From Spinacia oleracea (Eukaryota > Streptophyta > Magnoliopsida > Caryophyllales > Amaranthaceae): a DNA stretch of 64,000 bases. How positions within the stretch are numbered: the stretch's first letter is position 1; each line of letters starts with the position of its first letter. The DNA lies in assembly GCF_020520425.1 (NCBI RefSeq), contig NC_079490.1:1240001-1304000 (forward strand), read 5' to 3'. A model generated the notes under the pieces. That model worked only from the letters and a program-made list of their open reading frames with translations. It did no database searches and was not told where the DNA came from. The position numbers were made by a program, and so were the translations under genes. Of this stretch, positions 45,593 to 57,746 are shown in pieces.

Positions 45593-46491
45593 AGTGTCGG
45601 TTGCTGCTAGAGAAAATCAAGTCACTGAAATTATGTTATAAGCTGATACAGTCTCTCATTCAGTCATCTGCTGCTATTTTCTGTATCTAAACTGTGTTTG
45701 CAAATTTACATACAGGGTATTGGTTTGGCATTAATTTCCACCATTGATGATAGCTTGTACGTATTGAGGGATCGAAAATCAAGTCACTAAAGGTATGTTA
45801 AGCTAATACTTTCCGTATCTGAATTGTGTTTGCATATTTACATAAGGATACTTTTTTAGGCACAATTAGAACTGGCAAGAGCTGATCCAACCCACCAACC
45901 CAACCTGAACCTAACCCAATAGTAAAGGGTTTGGTCAAGAATTTAAACCAGAATATTGAAATGGGTTGGGTTAGGTTGAAATTTTCAACCCGAAAGCAAC
46001 CCGCGTAACCCGTTTAAGATCAGGTAAGTATGTAATAGTGTAATACAGATGTGTAGAATGCTATTTGAAAGATTTTACTTCTCATTTCTTCCTTCAATCT
46101 TGAATAATTATTTGACGTTTTGAATCATGTCAATTACATATTGGAATAGTAGCTTTTGCTATTAGATTTATCTCAAAAAAATCACCCCGTAATTATATAG
46201 TCAAATCAATTTACACGTAAAAGAGGGGGAAAAAAACTTAAACAGGTCAACTTCAGGTCAACTTGTTTATAGCCGGTTTGGGTTGGGTTGAGAATCTCAA
46301 TCCGTTTAAGTAAACAGGTCGGATTGGGTTAGAAAAATCTCAAACCTGTATATAAATCATCTGCTGCTACTTTCTGAATCTGAATTGTGTTTGCAAATTT
46401 ACATACAGTAGACTGTTTCTCAGGCACAATCAGATACTTTCCCATAGTATCAGAGTCTAATATTAATGAACATAGAGAAAGTAAAAAACTT

Positions 46492-49400
46492 CTACTTTGT
46501 AATGTTGAAATAAACATTATAAGATTCATTCTTCATATTCAACAATGGTTCAAGAACATAACTCCTCCTCAACCCTTTAGCCACAAAGCTAATAGCATTG
46601 TACTTCTTTACACCCTCGTTCCACACGAAGCTCACCGCGTCCTTGAATGAAGAATCCGGTGAAGTCCCAGACTCGCATTTTAGCATCACATTTCTGTCAC
46701 TATACACAAAACAACCATCTTTGGTTTTCAAAGATACCATTCCATCTTTGCCATTCACACCTTTAACAACAAAAAACTCGGTAGATTGCTTATCGGCATT
46801 TGCATCTATAATAGTGAGTGATTTGCCTCCGCCTTGGTGAGCAACTACCATTCCCGGAAAATCAAAAGGTTCAATCATCACCGGTTTACCAATAAGACTA
46901 CCTTTTTCTTTCGAAGTGGAAATGAGCCTAAACGTAGCATGAACATAAGAGTCATTCTCAGCTTCAACCGTTCCTTGCATAGTTAAAACTTGGTTTTGGT
47001 TCGAGAGGAAGAAGTTTGCGTTTCCATTTTGTTGAGTAAAGGAAACTAGATGGGAATTGTAGTCAGCTGGAATTGGGGTTATCCAGTCTGAAATTGAGTT
47101 CACTGATCCTGTTTGAATGTCGTAGTCACCCTTTGATAGACCCGCTAGTAAGTAAGGTCCGTATAAGATTGCTTGAAGCGAGGCATAATCAGGTCGATCA
47201 TCTGAAAAATGTCATTGAAAAATTATTAGTCGAATAAAAACTCGTATGCTAATAATATGCTATGTGAGAAGTAAAAACTAGTCTTGAACACTTGATCCAT
47301 ATTCGCTTCACACTGGTGAGTGGTGACTAGACCTGTCAAAAATCGACCCGACCCGAAAACCGACCCGAACCCGACCCGAAAATACTGGGTCCTGAACAAG
47401 ATTTTGTGACCCGTAACCCGATTTTATCCGAACCCGAGCAACCCGAAAAGTAATGGGTCAAAACCCGACCGAACCCGTTTTGGACCCGACCGATTGAAAA
47501 TCATTGTATTTATACTAAAAAATGAGATTATGAGAAAATTTAAGCATAATAAGCACGTTGTTTTTACTATTGTTGTGTGTAATATGATTTTATTTATACT
47601 TATACGTCATTTTATAGTTGAATTTGACTAAATATAAACTTGTGTAGGAAAATTTGTTAATTTCTGCTAATACTTTGTATATTTATCACCTAAATTAATG
47701 AAAATATAATGCGCGTTTTAAAATCTCTCAACCCGTTGGGTCGACCCGAACCCGAAAGTTCTGGGTCTTGAACAAGCATTTGTAAACCCGAACCCGAAAA
47801 TAACCGACCCGATTCAACCCGAACCCGAAAATAATTTTTTACAACCCGACCCCGAAAATAATTTTTTACAACCCGACCCGACCGACCCGTTTGACAGGTC
47901 TAGTGGTGACTATAATTACTCAAAATTACGAAAGAAATCATTTTGAAGGACCTGAAGAAAGAATGCTGTAAATTAGACCTCATCATCATGAGCCCGCACC
48001 CGCTGGCCGGCCCGAAAAATAGCGGGGTTTGGGCAGAATTTTTAGACCTGTCTTTCGGGTATTTTGGGTGGGTTTGGGGAAACTCAAAAATGTAATTTTA
48101 ATTATAAATTTTACCCGGTCCGAAAAATAACAGGGTTCAGGCAGAATTTTTAGGCCCGTATTTTGGGCCTGACCCGGTCCAAATTTTTAATTTTTGGGTG
48201 GGTTTGGGGCAACTCAAAATTGCAAGTTTAATTATAAATTTGGCGCGGCCCGAAAAGTAGCGGGGTTCAGGCATAATTTTTAGGGCCCGACATTGGGGCC
48301 CGGCCAGGTCCGAATTTTTAATTTTTGGGTGGGTTTAGGGAAACTCAAAATCACAACTTTAAGTATAAATTTGGCCCCACAGGAATTTACTGCCAGAAGT
48401 TTGGCCCGACCCGACCTAGTGAGCAGAATTTTCAAGCAGTGGCCTGGCCCGTATCCGGCCCGGCCAGCAATTTGATCAGGTCTACTGTAAATGAAGAAAC
48501 AGCCAGCATGTCATAAGCTTAAAATATCTGATTTTGGAATCACCTTGAATAAACTCTGTTCTTAGGACCAGCGGAAACTGCAGTGAAACTTCATCTCCAT
48601 TACCCCAATTCTTTGATATTGTTAGAAAACTACCTGGCAACCAAAAGAGTACATTTGAACAAACTAATCAAAACTTTGTTTTCCTTTCTTTATTTTGTAG
48701 TTCTTGATATTGTGGATTTTGCATCATATAACAAAAAAGGAGTAGTGATAAATTTAAAACCTGGATTCGTCAAAGGAAAATCGTTTCCATTGAGTGACGC
48801 TTTTGCATCACTCGAAGATGTCCAAGAAGGTACCCGAAAATTCAGTGCAGCTGTCCCTGAACCCTGAATATTAGAACCCGAGTTTAGTAAAGAGTACTAA
48901 GGCGATGTTTGGTTGCATGTAAATAGAGGGAGAAGTGTGAGTTCCTAGGAAATGTTTATATAGCTACTTGTTTGGTTGACGTGAAATGGGAGTAATGGGG
49001 GAATTATAACTTCCTTGGAAAGTTAAAACTCCTATGAACATGGGAAGTGGCTTACCTGCCCTTCCCTTGGTAAGTCATACTTCCCATGTCAATTCCCATC
49101 AATTATAAGGTGTTGTTTGGTTGGCATACAAAAACATGGGAAGTTAAATTTTCTAGGAATTGCAAATATATGAATTTAATTCTATAGGAATTAAATTCAT
49201 GGAACTTCCTAAAGTTGTTTGGTTGACGAATTTTTAATTGAATGGGTAGGAATTTCAACTTCCCACAAAATGGGGGAATTTGCTTACCTAGTCACCCCTA
49301 GATAAATAGAAATTCCCATGGGAAGTTACTTCCCACATATTAACCAAACAACTTTAGGAAGTTCCATGAATTTATTTAAGGAACTCGTTTTCTAAACATT

Positions 49401-52400
49401 TGCATTTCATGGGAAATTCTATTTCCTATATGAACCAAACGACACCTAAATCCTCAAGTTCAACCAAACATAATCAGCCTATTTCCTAGGAAAGTAACAA
49501 GGGAATTGAAGTTACTACCCAAGTGAACCAAACAAGCATTAGTTCAAGTTTATGATGATAAATACCTCCTTTGCCGAAATTTTGATTTTGATTTTCAGGC
49601 TTTGATCCCAGGAAACGACATTATCTACAACTTGGGTTAGTGAGATATGTGCAGAAGTCCAATCGAGTGAGCTAGGTATGTACTGAATAACATAGAGTCC
49701 CGGTACTTTCCCCGTTTCTTCAAAGTATATGGAATCTCCTAACTTAGAGAATGACTCAATTCCTTCATAAAATATGAGCACAAAGAAAATCAAATTAGTT
49801 TCCCTTCTTTACCAAACTCCACACTAAAAGAGTAAAAGCACCTTCAAAAGTTCAGACCTGTTCCGTAGCAGCACCAGAAAGAATCGAACTGAGTACCCCA
49901 ACCATGATTTCCGCCTCTTTTGGTAACTCCGTGCCCTAAAGGAAGCATATAGATCATGACACCAGGGTCGGTTCCTCTTTGTATGCTTAGTACACCATTT
50001 GTGAGTGCCCGTTCATAGTAATCTGAGTAAATCATTTCTTTCGTCCATCTAAACAAGTTCCGCGAAACCTATAAGCCAAATTTTCAAAAGATAGCTTGTG
50101 TAAGATTAGCATTGAATCATTGAGCCCACCAAGTTGTACAAGACTCATAGTCACACAAAGCATACCTTTAGCATGTTGTAAGTTGTACAAGACTCTTCAT
50201 TTTCAGTCTGTAGCCTGTCGCCTAACCTCATTGGGTCATGCCTAGTTGTAGCCATAAAGATTTTTCTAGTAAGGAATTGTTAGAAAAAAAGGATGAGTGA
50301 AAGCTAGCTTGTGATATAATACCAGAACTCGTCCTCTGAAGTGCCTCCCGTTGCATAACTGTGGGTAGAGTTTACTAAATCCAAGAAAAATGTACCTATT
50401 TCCTGCTCAACCAATTATAGATTAGAGAAAAAACCAATAACAATTTTCTGCAGCTAAGCGCTCGTTTGGTATCTCAGTCAGTTTCCAGTTTTTTGGTTTT
50501 AGAAGCCATGTGCTTTATACTGAATCATGAACTAAAATGTAATCATACTTATAGTAATCATGTTAATTTTGAAAACTGGCAACAAAAAACTGGAAACTAC
50601 TTTTTATAATTTTCATATTTTGGTTTTTAGTTTTGTAAAAAACAAAAAACTGGAAACAAAAAACGAACGGGCCCTAAGCTAACCATTTTTTCTGCAGCCA
50701 CTGACCTTGTATAGTTCATCACCAGTTACTTCATATCGCATTTGAGCCCCAATAACAATCGGAATGTGAGTATTTGAATGAAAACCGGAGATATCATCAG
50801 CCTACACAATAGAATTCGGGGACGAATTAGTGTTGAGCAATTTATAATTGATCCATACACGCGGACTGCCTGAAAAAAAAAAAAGGCACACACAGAGGAA
50901 AACTTCAAACAGATTATTCAGTACCTTCATTGCTAGTAGTCCTAGAAAGCATGGTTTATCAAAAAGATGTGCCAGCAACAAATGCTTCTGATCACCCTGT
51001 AGAAAACCATAAGAAGTTACCTTGGAAAAACGAGATCCAAACAAAGAAATCATCTTATTACAGTAAAAGTGAGTGAATTTCAATGGATCATAGAACCTCA
51101 CAACTTTCAATTTTCTTAAAAGCCGTTTGGTTTGGTTTTTTTTTTATCAAAGGGAAAGGGATACAAATCATACAACTAAGTTAATTCCCTTTTATGTTGT
51201 TTGTTAGACCAATTCAATCATTCCCTGGTCACCCTGTAGACAACCATAAGAAGTTCCTTAGAAAACCGAGATACAAACAAATAAATCATCTTATTACAGT
51301 AAAAACAAGTGCATTTCAATGGATCATAGAACTTACAACTGTCAATTTTTTTAGGGGGGTATTTTGGGTATTTATCAAAGGGAAAGGGTAATCAACTAAC
51401 TTAATTCCCTTTTGTGTTGTTTGTTAGACCAATTCAATCATTCCCGTTACCCACCTCATTCCCACAACTTCCTTCTATCTTGAGTGAATCAATGTGGATC
51501 ACAGAACCTTACAACTTTCAATTATTAGGGGGTTGTTTGGTTTGGGGTTTTTATCAAAGGGAAAGGGTAATCAACTAACTTAATTCCCTTTTGTGTTGTT
51601 TGTTTGATCAATTCAATCATTCTATTTACTCCCCTTGATTCCCCCGCTTCCTTTTACGTTGATTCCCTAGACTTGCGAGGAATCATCCTTACCCCCAAAG
51701 TCTTCTTCGCCTAAGCTCAACTACTACTTTGACTGCCCATTACTATCTCATTACATCACACCATAGACCGATCCGGCTAACACCACTCCCACCACCGCCG
51801 ACGTCCTACCAACCACCAGCCACCACCCTACAACCTCTGAAACCACCAAGTCACCACCGAGCCACCACCCAAACACATCCAAAACCACCAATCCATCACC
51901 CTTCCATCTCTGAAACCACCAAGAAACCATCCAACTGCCTCCTAAACCACCCAACAGCCTCCTAAACCACCAAGTCACCTCCAAAATCACTCAACCACCA
52001 CCGAAAACCAACTCCAACTCATGTATTCTCGTCACTCTTTGTACACTAATCAACAATTCATAGTTAAAAGCAAATTTCTTTGGCCTGTGGATGCTCTAAC
52101 CAGTAAACATCAGAAAGCATATGTTATTAGGGATATTTTTTAAACAAGAGTACAAAACATTCATGCAACTTATAGGGTCTAACCACTACTAAAAACTTGT
52201 GAAGAAAAAAAAAAGGGAAGAGCATAGTTATAGTTAACTAACCGTGACCATGTACAGCCGGTAGAGGACATCGTTCATGCCACCGGTCTCTTCGTTTTGT
52301 GACATCCAATGTCGTTCAATAGTATACTTCTTTATCACATTCCGAACACGTATGAAAAAATAATTAGCCATCGACGTAACCATCTGCAGAGCTTGAGTAT

Positions 52401-54436
52401 TCTTAGCATAATTATACTGATCCAAGAGTCCTGCCATAATCTGCCAACAAAACAAACAATTAAGGGCTCGTTGGGTATCACTGTTAGTTTTCAGTTTTTT
52501 GTTTTTTTTGTTTTCAAAGTCAATATGATTTAGATTGAATCATGAACTAAAACTTAGTTACATTTATAGTATTCATATTGATTTTGAAACCTGACAACAA
52601 AAAAGTGGAAACTACATTTTGTGATTTTCATATTTTGGTTTTTAGTTTTGTAAAAAACAGAAAACTGAAAACAAAAAACGTGAAGTCCGTACCTTGTGGA
52701 TAGTGTAGTACGGTGCCCAAACATGTTGGACAGCTTCGAATCTGTCGAAGAGTTCAGGTGGAAATGCAGAAAGGTACCCTGTTTTCATTGCATCTTGACA
52801 CTCTTTAAGGGCAGAAACTAATGAAGTCATCTTTGCTTTAAGAGTCTCATTATGTGTACTTGCCCACATTTGTGCCGTTGCACTTAAGTAATGCCCTTCA
52901 CCATGAATTGCAAAATGATCACTTATTTAAACTCCTTTCTTTTAACAAGCATTTTTTTAATCAGAAAACTAATTCATTAATAAAATGTCATACGACATCT
53001 ACAAAAAAATTTGAATCTAACAAATGCATAACAAATCGAATCAAATAAAGGTTTCCTTCATCAAACTATGATTTCTGAATAGATAATTGCATTGTAGGAT
53101 ATCTCTCATAAGCATGACTATTTACTATACATATAGCCATACATCACACATATAACCAATCCATTTCTTCTTCACACTATTCCAAACTCTCATAACTAAT
53201 GAATATGACATGAACTTAAAAACACACCCTTTATAGTATATAGTTTGGATTAATCAAGTCCCCTCCAAATAACTTAATTTACGTAAGGATAACTCAATCA
53301 TAAACCATTACTAATTTCGGAAAGGTGATACAAGTATAATTTTTCTGAATACCATAATAGATATGTGACTGTTAATCCCGGACAAAGAAAGCATGTGATA
53401 TGTTTTCACATTACTCAAACATCTATCCAAGTTTTTAACATGTGTATCATACAAGTATAACAGAAACCAAAAGAACAAGATCAACATATATAACATGAAA
53501 TGATCAAAATAAACAAATTGGTTTATAAAGCTTAAACAAAACAAAAGCACGTGATGTGTGAATATAATGATACGGCTTACTCCAATAAGGATTGACTGAC
53601 CTACAAAATGGCCTTGAACATGTATGATTTTTCCGAATACCATAATAGATATGTGACTGTTAATCCCGAACAAAGAAAGTATATAATATGTTTGCACATT
53701 ACTCAAACATATATCCAAGTTTTTGACATGTGTATCATACAAGTATAGCAGAAACCAAAAGAACAAGATCAACATATATAACATGAAATGATCAAAATAA
53801 TCAAATTTGTTTATAAAGTTAAACAAAACAATGGCAAGTGATCGATATAAATATAATGATATGGCTTACTCTAATAAGTATCGACTGACCTACAAAATGG
53901 CCTCGAAGCTCGATATTGGGTGCTTCCCAACCACCATAAGGAGTTCCAGGAGTAGCCAAACCAGCAGTTTTCCTAAAACTCCAAGCCAAGTTATCAACAT
54001 TCAAGATCATCAAATACTCTAAATTTGTTTGTTGAGCTTTCCCATGTAGTGATTGAGGGTCTAACCTCACATTATCAAGTGGGATTTCATTAAGAAAATT
54101 ACCCTTAATATTAGTTTTAGAGTATTTAATTTTCTTATACATGACATTCCAACTAAATTCATCTTCTTCCCTCAATAGTTTCCTAGGGAATAGGGTAGAC
54201 CAAGCAACTTCATCAGTTGGGGTTAAATGGTAATTATGATCATGAGACATTACTTCTTTTTTCCAAGTCTCATTTTTTGATGTCATAAACTCATATCTAA
54301 AGGTTTTTGATGGGAATATGTTTGGAAAATTAGTACACTCTTTAGTTGTTTGTGCTAAACACCCAGATAAAAAAAGCAGGAAACTTGATAATAGAACATG
54401 GGATTTTAACAAAAATCTCATCTTTTTTGGGATCAA
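46492..54436 (-). CDS. GH127-type (DUF1680) glycosidase, secreted, 12 exons, 860 aa
   Basis: Minus-strand exons: 54436..53890, 52895..52693, 52440..52243, 50996..50925, 50801..50706, 50402..50323, 50241..50166, 50068..49858, 49762..49566, 48863..48761, 48633..48544, 47201..46492. All borders are GT-AG and phases agree; the sum is 861 codons with stop. Residues 1-29 are a signal peptide; Met6 is an alternative start. HYLSATAQMW (184-193), PYYTIHKIMAGLLDQY (245-260) and TGGTSEDEFW (390-399) are typical of plant DUF1680 proteins. In bacterial GH127 beta-L-arabinofuranosidase a Glu acts as acid/base and a Zn-bound Cys as nucleophile. By motif, Glu397 would be the former, and Glu415, Cys417 and the CC pair 490-491 (WCCYGTG) the zinc site. 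The final exon (625-860) probably forms a C-terminal arabinose-binding (AbfB-like) trefoil. Substrate is inferred as cell-wall arabinosides. Confidence 0.92.
47328..47902. mobile_element. hAT-like MITE, GC-rich family 1, long member
   Basis: Ends TAGACCTGTCAAAAATCG and TTTGACAGGTCTA are flanked by a perfect 8-bp duplication GTGGTGAC (47320-47327, 47903-47910). The element is 575 bp, in intron 11 of the glycosidase gene, with ACCCGACCCGAA words at both ends and an AT-rich middle. Confidence 0.92.
47974..48484. mobile_element. hAT-like MITE, GC-rich family 1, with internal repeats
   Basis: Ends TAGACCTCATCATCATGAGC and TTTGATCAGGTCTA are flanked by a perfect 8-bp duplication CTGTAAAT (47966-47973, 48485-48492). 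The interior has three tandem copies of a unit of about 120 bp with CGGGGTTYRGGCA and GGGTGGGTTTGGGGAAACTC. It lies in intron 11 of the glycosidase gene. Confidence 0.92.
48901..49539. mobile_element. Tourist-like MITE interrupted by a second one, in glycosidase intron 9
   Basis: Outer ends GGCGATGTTTGGTTGCATG and CCAAACAAGCAT are flanked by TAA (48898-48900) and TAG (49540-49542). The inner element is at 49109-49446. Confidence 0.75.
49109..49446. mobile_element. Nested Tourist-like MITE
   Basis: Ends GGTGTTGTTTGGTTGGC and AACCAAACGACACC are flanked by TAA on both sides (49106-49108, 49447-49449). AACTTCCTAAAGTTGTTTGG near 49203 and its complement near 49350 extend the hairpin. Confidence 0.85.
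50458..50674. mobile_element. Tourist-like MITE in glycosidase intron 5
   Basis: Ends GCGCTCGTTTGGTATC and AACGAACGGGCCC are flanked by TAA (50455-50457, 50675-50677). A sister copy lies in intron 2 at 52464-52680. Confidence 0.8.
50991..51640. repeat. Tandem repeats across the exon 4 acceptor of the glycosidase gene
   Basis: TCACCCTGTAGAMAACCATAAGAAGTT occurs at 50992 and 51229. The first instance contains the exon 4 acceptor and the start of the exon; the second copies the acceptor into intron 3. A unit with CAATTCAATCATTCC and TTATCAAAGGGAAAGGG repeats a third time to about 51640. Confidence 0.85.
51720..52020. repeat. ACC-rich low-complexity tract in glycosidase intron 3
   Basis: Runs of AAACCACCAAGTCACCACC-type sequence give long open frames on both strands but no protein-like signal. 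It is an intronic simple-sequence tract. Confidence 0.7.
52464..52680. mobile_element. Tourist-like MITE copy in glycosidase intron 2
   Basis: Clearly homologous to 50458-50674 (shared GATTGAATCATGAACTAAAA-type core and TTTTGGTTTTTAGTTTTGTA). TAA precedes the left end. The right end is decayed and stops about 12 bp before the exon 2 donor. Confidence 0.75.
53320..53905. repeat. Tandem duplication across the exon 1 donor of the glycosidase gene (period about 288 bp)
   Basis: GACTGACCTACAAAATGGCC occurs at 53595 and 53883. The latter is the end of exon 1 plus its donor (GTAG/GTCAGT on the minus strand). The former repeats about seven codons and the donor inside intron 1. The intronic parts (GAATACCATAATAGATATGT and AACAAGATCAACATATATAA boxes) are nearly identical. 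Confidence 0.9.
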
Positions 54437-54561
54437 AATTAAAAACCCAACAAAACACTTTTATCAAATTTAGTGAGAGGTTGAAGAATTGTACCCAATA
54501 AAAATAAAAAAATTTGAAGAAAGATTGTGAATTTGTTCAGAGGGAGAAAAACCCAGGTGTG

Positions 54562-54569
54562 TATTTATA
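54562..54569 (-). promoter_or_regulatory. TATA box of the glycosidase gene
   Basis: On the minus strand this reads TATAAATA, 126 bp upstream of the first ATG, which is a normal distance for a plant core promoter with a leader of about 100 nt. Confidence 0.6.
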
Positions 54570-54954
54570 CAAAAGAATTGAACTTTACATAAATTTGAAC
54601 AAAAAATGACGACAAAATGAAGTTAAAATCCAAAAAACAGTCACCCAATTGGAAAATTTGTAGTCCCGTGAAAGCTAAGAATGGTTACTTGAGTAGGATT
54701 TCTAATTTTCTACAAAAATACATGTTTTTACAAAGATATATATTTACTGTGGGACTACAATGAAAGAAAGAAAGATAAGTGAAAATGCAAGTGGTGTAGA
54801 GAGAAGAGAGAAGAGAGAAAGAGACAGAAAGAATCACGGATGAATGTCGCTTTTGGATCAAATTGGGTGGCCTTTTTCTTAATTTTCTGAAATACTTAAA
54901 GACATACTTAAATTAAGAACATAAATAAAGAACACAAGTTTAACGTGGTTAATT

Positions 54955-55125
54955 AATAATGTGTTAGTTACGTCTATTGAAAGATGAGAGGGAAATTTTG
55001 TTGGTCTTTTTATCAATGTGTTAGTTACTCTATTGAAAGATGAGAGGAAAGCTTTGTTGATCTTTTTAGCAATGTGTTAGTTACGTCTATTGAAAGATGA
55101 GAGGAAAACTTTGTTGATCTTGAGG
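54955..55125. repeat. Three-copy tandem repeat upstream of the glycosidase gene
   Basis: GTGTTAGTTACGTCTATTGA followed by AAGATGAGAGG and CTTTGTTGATCTTTTTA recurs three times at spacings of about 58 bp. It starts about 520 bp upstream of the ATG. Confidence 0.85.
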
Positions 55126-55259
55126 AGTACATAACTACATACACAAATACATCTATGTTATGTCCTATAAAGTTCATATACTTTGTAGTACTCTCTAGAG
55201 TTATACGAAAAAGGTCTAGAAAATAACCTCAGACAGATAACCCTAGCCCATAATAACAT

Positions 55260-57264
55260 ATCGGCCTTAAGTTTCGGGCACAGCGAGACCTTGTGATGTG
55301 TTGCTTGAAGGAGGCTTAACCGATTCAAGGCATGTTACTTTGGTAAAATACAATGGTAAAATACTTTGGTAAAATACAATGTAAAAAAAAATGTAAGATA
55401 GTAAAGAGGAAATGTGGCATTTCTTCTTTTCAAAATGATAAGTTTTCCACCTTGAGAAAGTTGTTTTCCACCCATTCGCTAAACAAACAAAGAAACATGA
55501 CAAATCACTTTTTGAGAAAGTATTTTTCGTCAAAACAAACAGAGCGTCTTTGTTTTTACAGTGTAGTGAAAAGAATGCCACAAACATTATCCGGTATTTA
55601 ACTATTTATACCTTAATAATTTGATACGCATCTACACTAGTACATTACTAATAGTAAGTTTATTTAGCATTCATAGGTATCTATGAGTAAGCAAATTGAC
55701 TAACGCAGACAAAGGCTATATACGGGAGGAAAATCCAACACTTCAAAATTATGACGAGCTTTTCAAATGTTTTTATTCTATTTTTGGATACATTTTATTC
55801 GATAATCTTTAAAGGCCAACTCGTTTTAAAGGATAAATACAACAATTCTTTATGAATGACAAATTTTAACTCATATTCGTTAGATCATTTGACCTTCATT
55901 TAATTGTTTGACCATGTTCAATAGTTGGTACTAGATAAGAGGTGGTATGTATGACGTGACATGTGGTTTGACAATTTACTAACTGTCATCTGATTTTTTT
56001 GTAAAAATTTGTAATTTATGATTAATAATGTTAAAGATCGAAAACTCACTACAAGTATAATATTTAGGCAGATACATGGATTGAATGTTACTTTTTGGAT
56101 AATTGGGTGGGCTATTCTTTGACAAATTGAAGTAAATTATATAATCTCTTAAGTTTAAGGTGGAATTACACTTTAATTAAACTTTAATTAGGGGCAAGGA
56201 ATAAAATTTAATTACTTGTGTCTATAATGAAAAGCAAATTGAATAAAGCATGCTTGGTTTATGAGGTGGGAATTAATTATTCACCGGGATTCCTATGTTG
56301 TTTGAGGATTCAATGTAAAAGCATGTTTTGACTAAAAAGTTACAAGTGGTTCAATACACTTTCATATATCCTATGTTCGAATTCATCATTTCATCGTGTC
56401 AGATTTAGTAAATTCGAATCAGGTCTAATAAGTTTCAATCAGTGTTAATTAATTTTTTTTTTTTTTTGATATAGGCTCAAACTTGCATAATGGAAAATAC
56501 AAAACTACACTAAACACTAAGGTCTTTATAGAACATTACAAATACTAAACTAAAAACCGAATTACTAAAAATCGAATTAATAAATAACGCAAGGGTCTTG
56601 TGCTCTTCTTATTTTAGCCCGTAATTGTTGAAAACGCCTTGCTCACGCCATTTACACGACGTTATCTTGCCAAGGCAATATGCAACTATGTTTCCTTTAT
56701 AGTAGATGGTGCTCTAATTAAATTTATTAGGTTTAATAATTTTAAATAAGTGTAATTCAAATAAATTTAGGAGATTTTAAGTGGCGAAAATGCACCTAAG
56801 TTCACTTTAAAATGTATTTTAGTACTTTAGAAAAGTGTTCTTACTTTTTCCATTTGTAAAAATCCAAACATGTGATAAACACTAATACTTAGCTCAAAGG
56901 TGCACATTAGAAATTAAAGTTTGATAACATCATCAACATCAAATCAGATAAACATTTATCTTAACTTCTCAATCAAAATTTAATTCTACATGTGTCCTTG
57001 TATTAAACTAATTTCCCCCAATTAATCATGCACCAACTATATATCCATCAAAATTTATTATACTCGTTGTGTCCTTATATTTCTTCCTTTAATCATGCAC
57101 CATTGAAATTGACATCCCAAAAATATCACAACCCCAACCCCCTTCTCTCTTTGCTTGAAAGAAATGAATTCTCAAATTTCAAATCTACCTTAACCACAAA
57201 TTTTAGTACGTACTCCCTTCGTTTTTATGGAATTTTGATAATTGAAAACGCACATTAAAATATA
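55260..57264. other. Gene-poor stretch, little structure
   Basis: AT-rich, with a poly-T run followed by a GATATAGGCTCAAACTTGC segment near 56450-56600 that could be a retroposon tail, but nothing can be assigned with confidence. Confidence 0.4.
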
Positions 57265-57515
57265 CTTCCTCCGATACATGACACAATTGGGTTTTGGACT
57301 CTATTTACACAAGTTTATTTGACTTCCTTTTGTGATTTATACTTAAGAAAAAAATATAGTGGTGTGTTGTCTTATTAGATAGGTCTTAATAAATATTTTT
57401 TAAATATCAAATTTTTATAATTTTTTCTTATCCATAACTGAAGATATTAATGTTTGAAATCGTGCATTGACAAACGTACCTAAATAATTGTGTCATTTAA
57501 AAAGAACAGAGGAAG
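57265..57515. mobile_element. Stowaway-like MITE
   Basis: Ends CTTCCTCCGATACATGACAC and AAAAAGAACAGAGGAAG are flanked by TA. The interior is closely related to 36421-36688 (for example TTTATACTTAAGAAAAAA and AATATTAATGTTTGAAATCG-like boxes). Confidence 0.8.
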
Positions 57516-57553
57516 TACTACTTACCAAGTACTTCGTATATAACTAGATTATC

Positions 57554-57746
57554 TAGAGGTGATCAAAATTTGGGCCGGGTCGGAATTTAACACAAAAACT
57601 CATGGCCAAATCCATAAATTTGATGTAGGCTTTTTCGGGCCGGGTTCAGGCTTTGTTCTTAAAGCGTAATTGAGGTTGTCCAACCCGGTAGTTTTCAAGT
57701 TGCGTTGGATCAGGCCTATCGGCCGACCTGTAGATGATCAGGTCTA
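57554..57746. mobile_element. hAT-like MITE, GC-rich family 1
   Basis: Ends TAGAGGTGATCAAAATTTG and GATGATCAGGTCTA are flanked by a perfect 8-bp duplication AGATTATC (57546-57553, 57747-57754). Confidence 0.9.

Noticed and set aside
51729-51990. Pro/Thr/His-rich open frame in glycosidase intron 3
   Set aside because: ACC-repeat low complexity, open on both strands, no start context or splice link.
53311-53826. 171-codon minus-strand open frame in glycosidase intron 1
   Set aside because: It consists of two copies of an intronic duplication with aromatic-rich, repetitive translation; the true exons splice around it.
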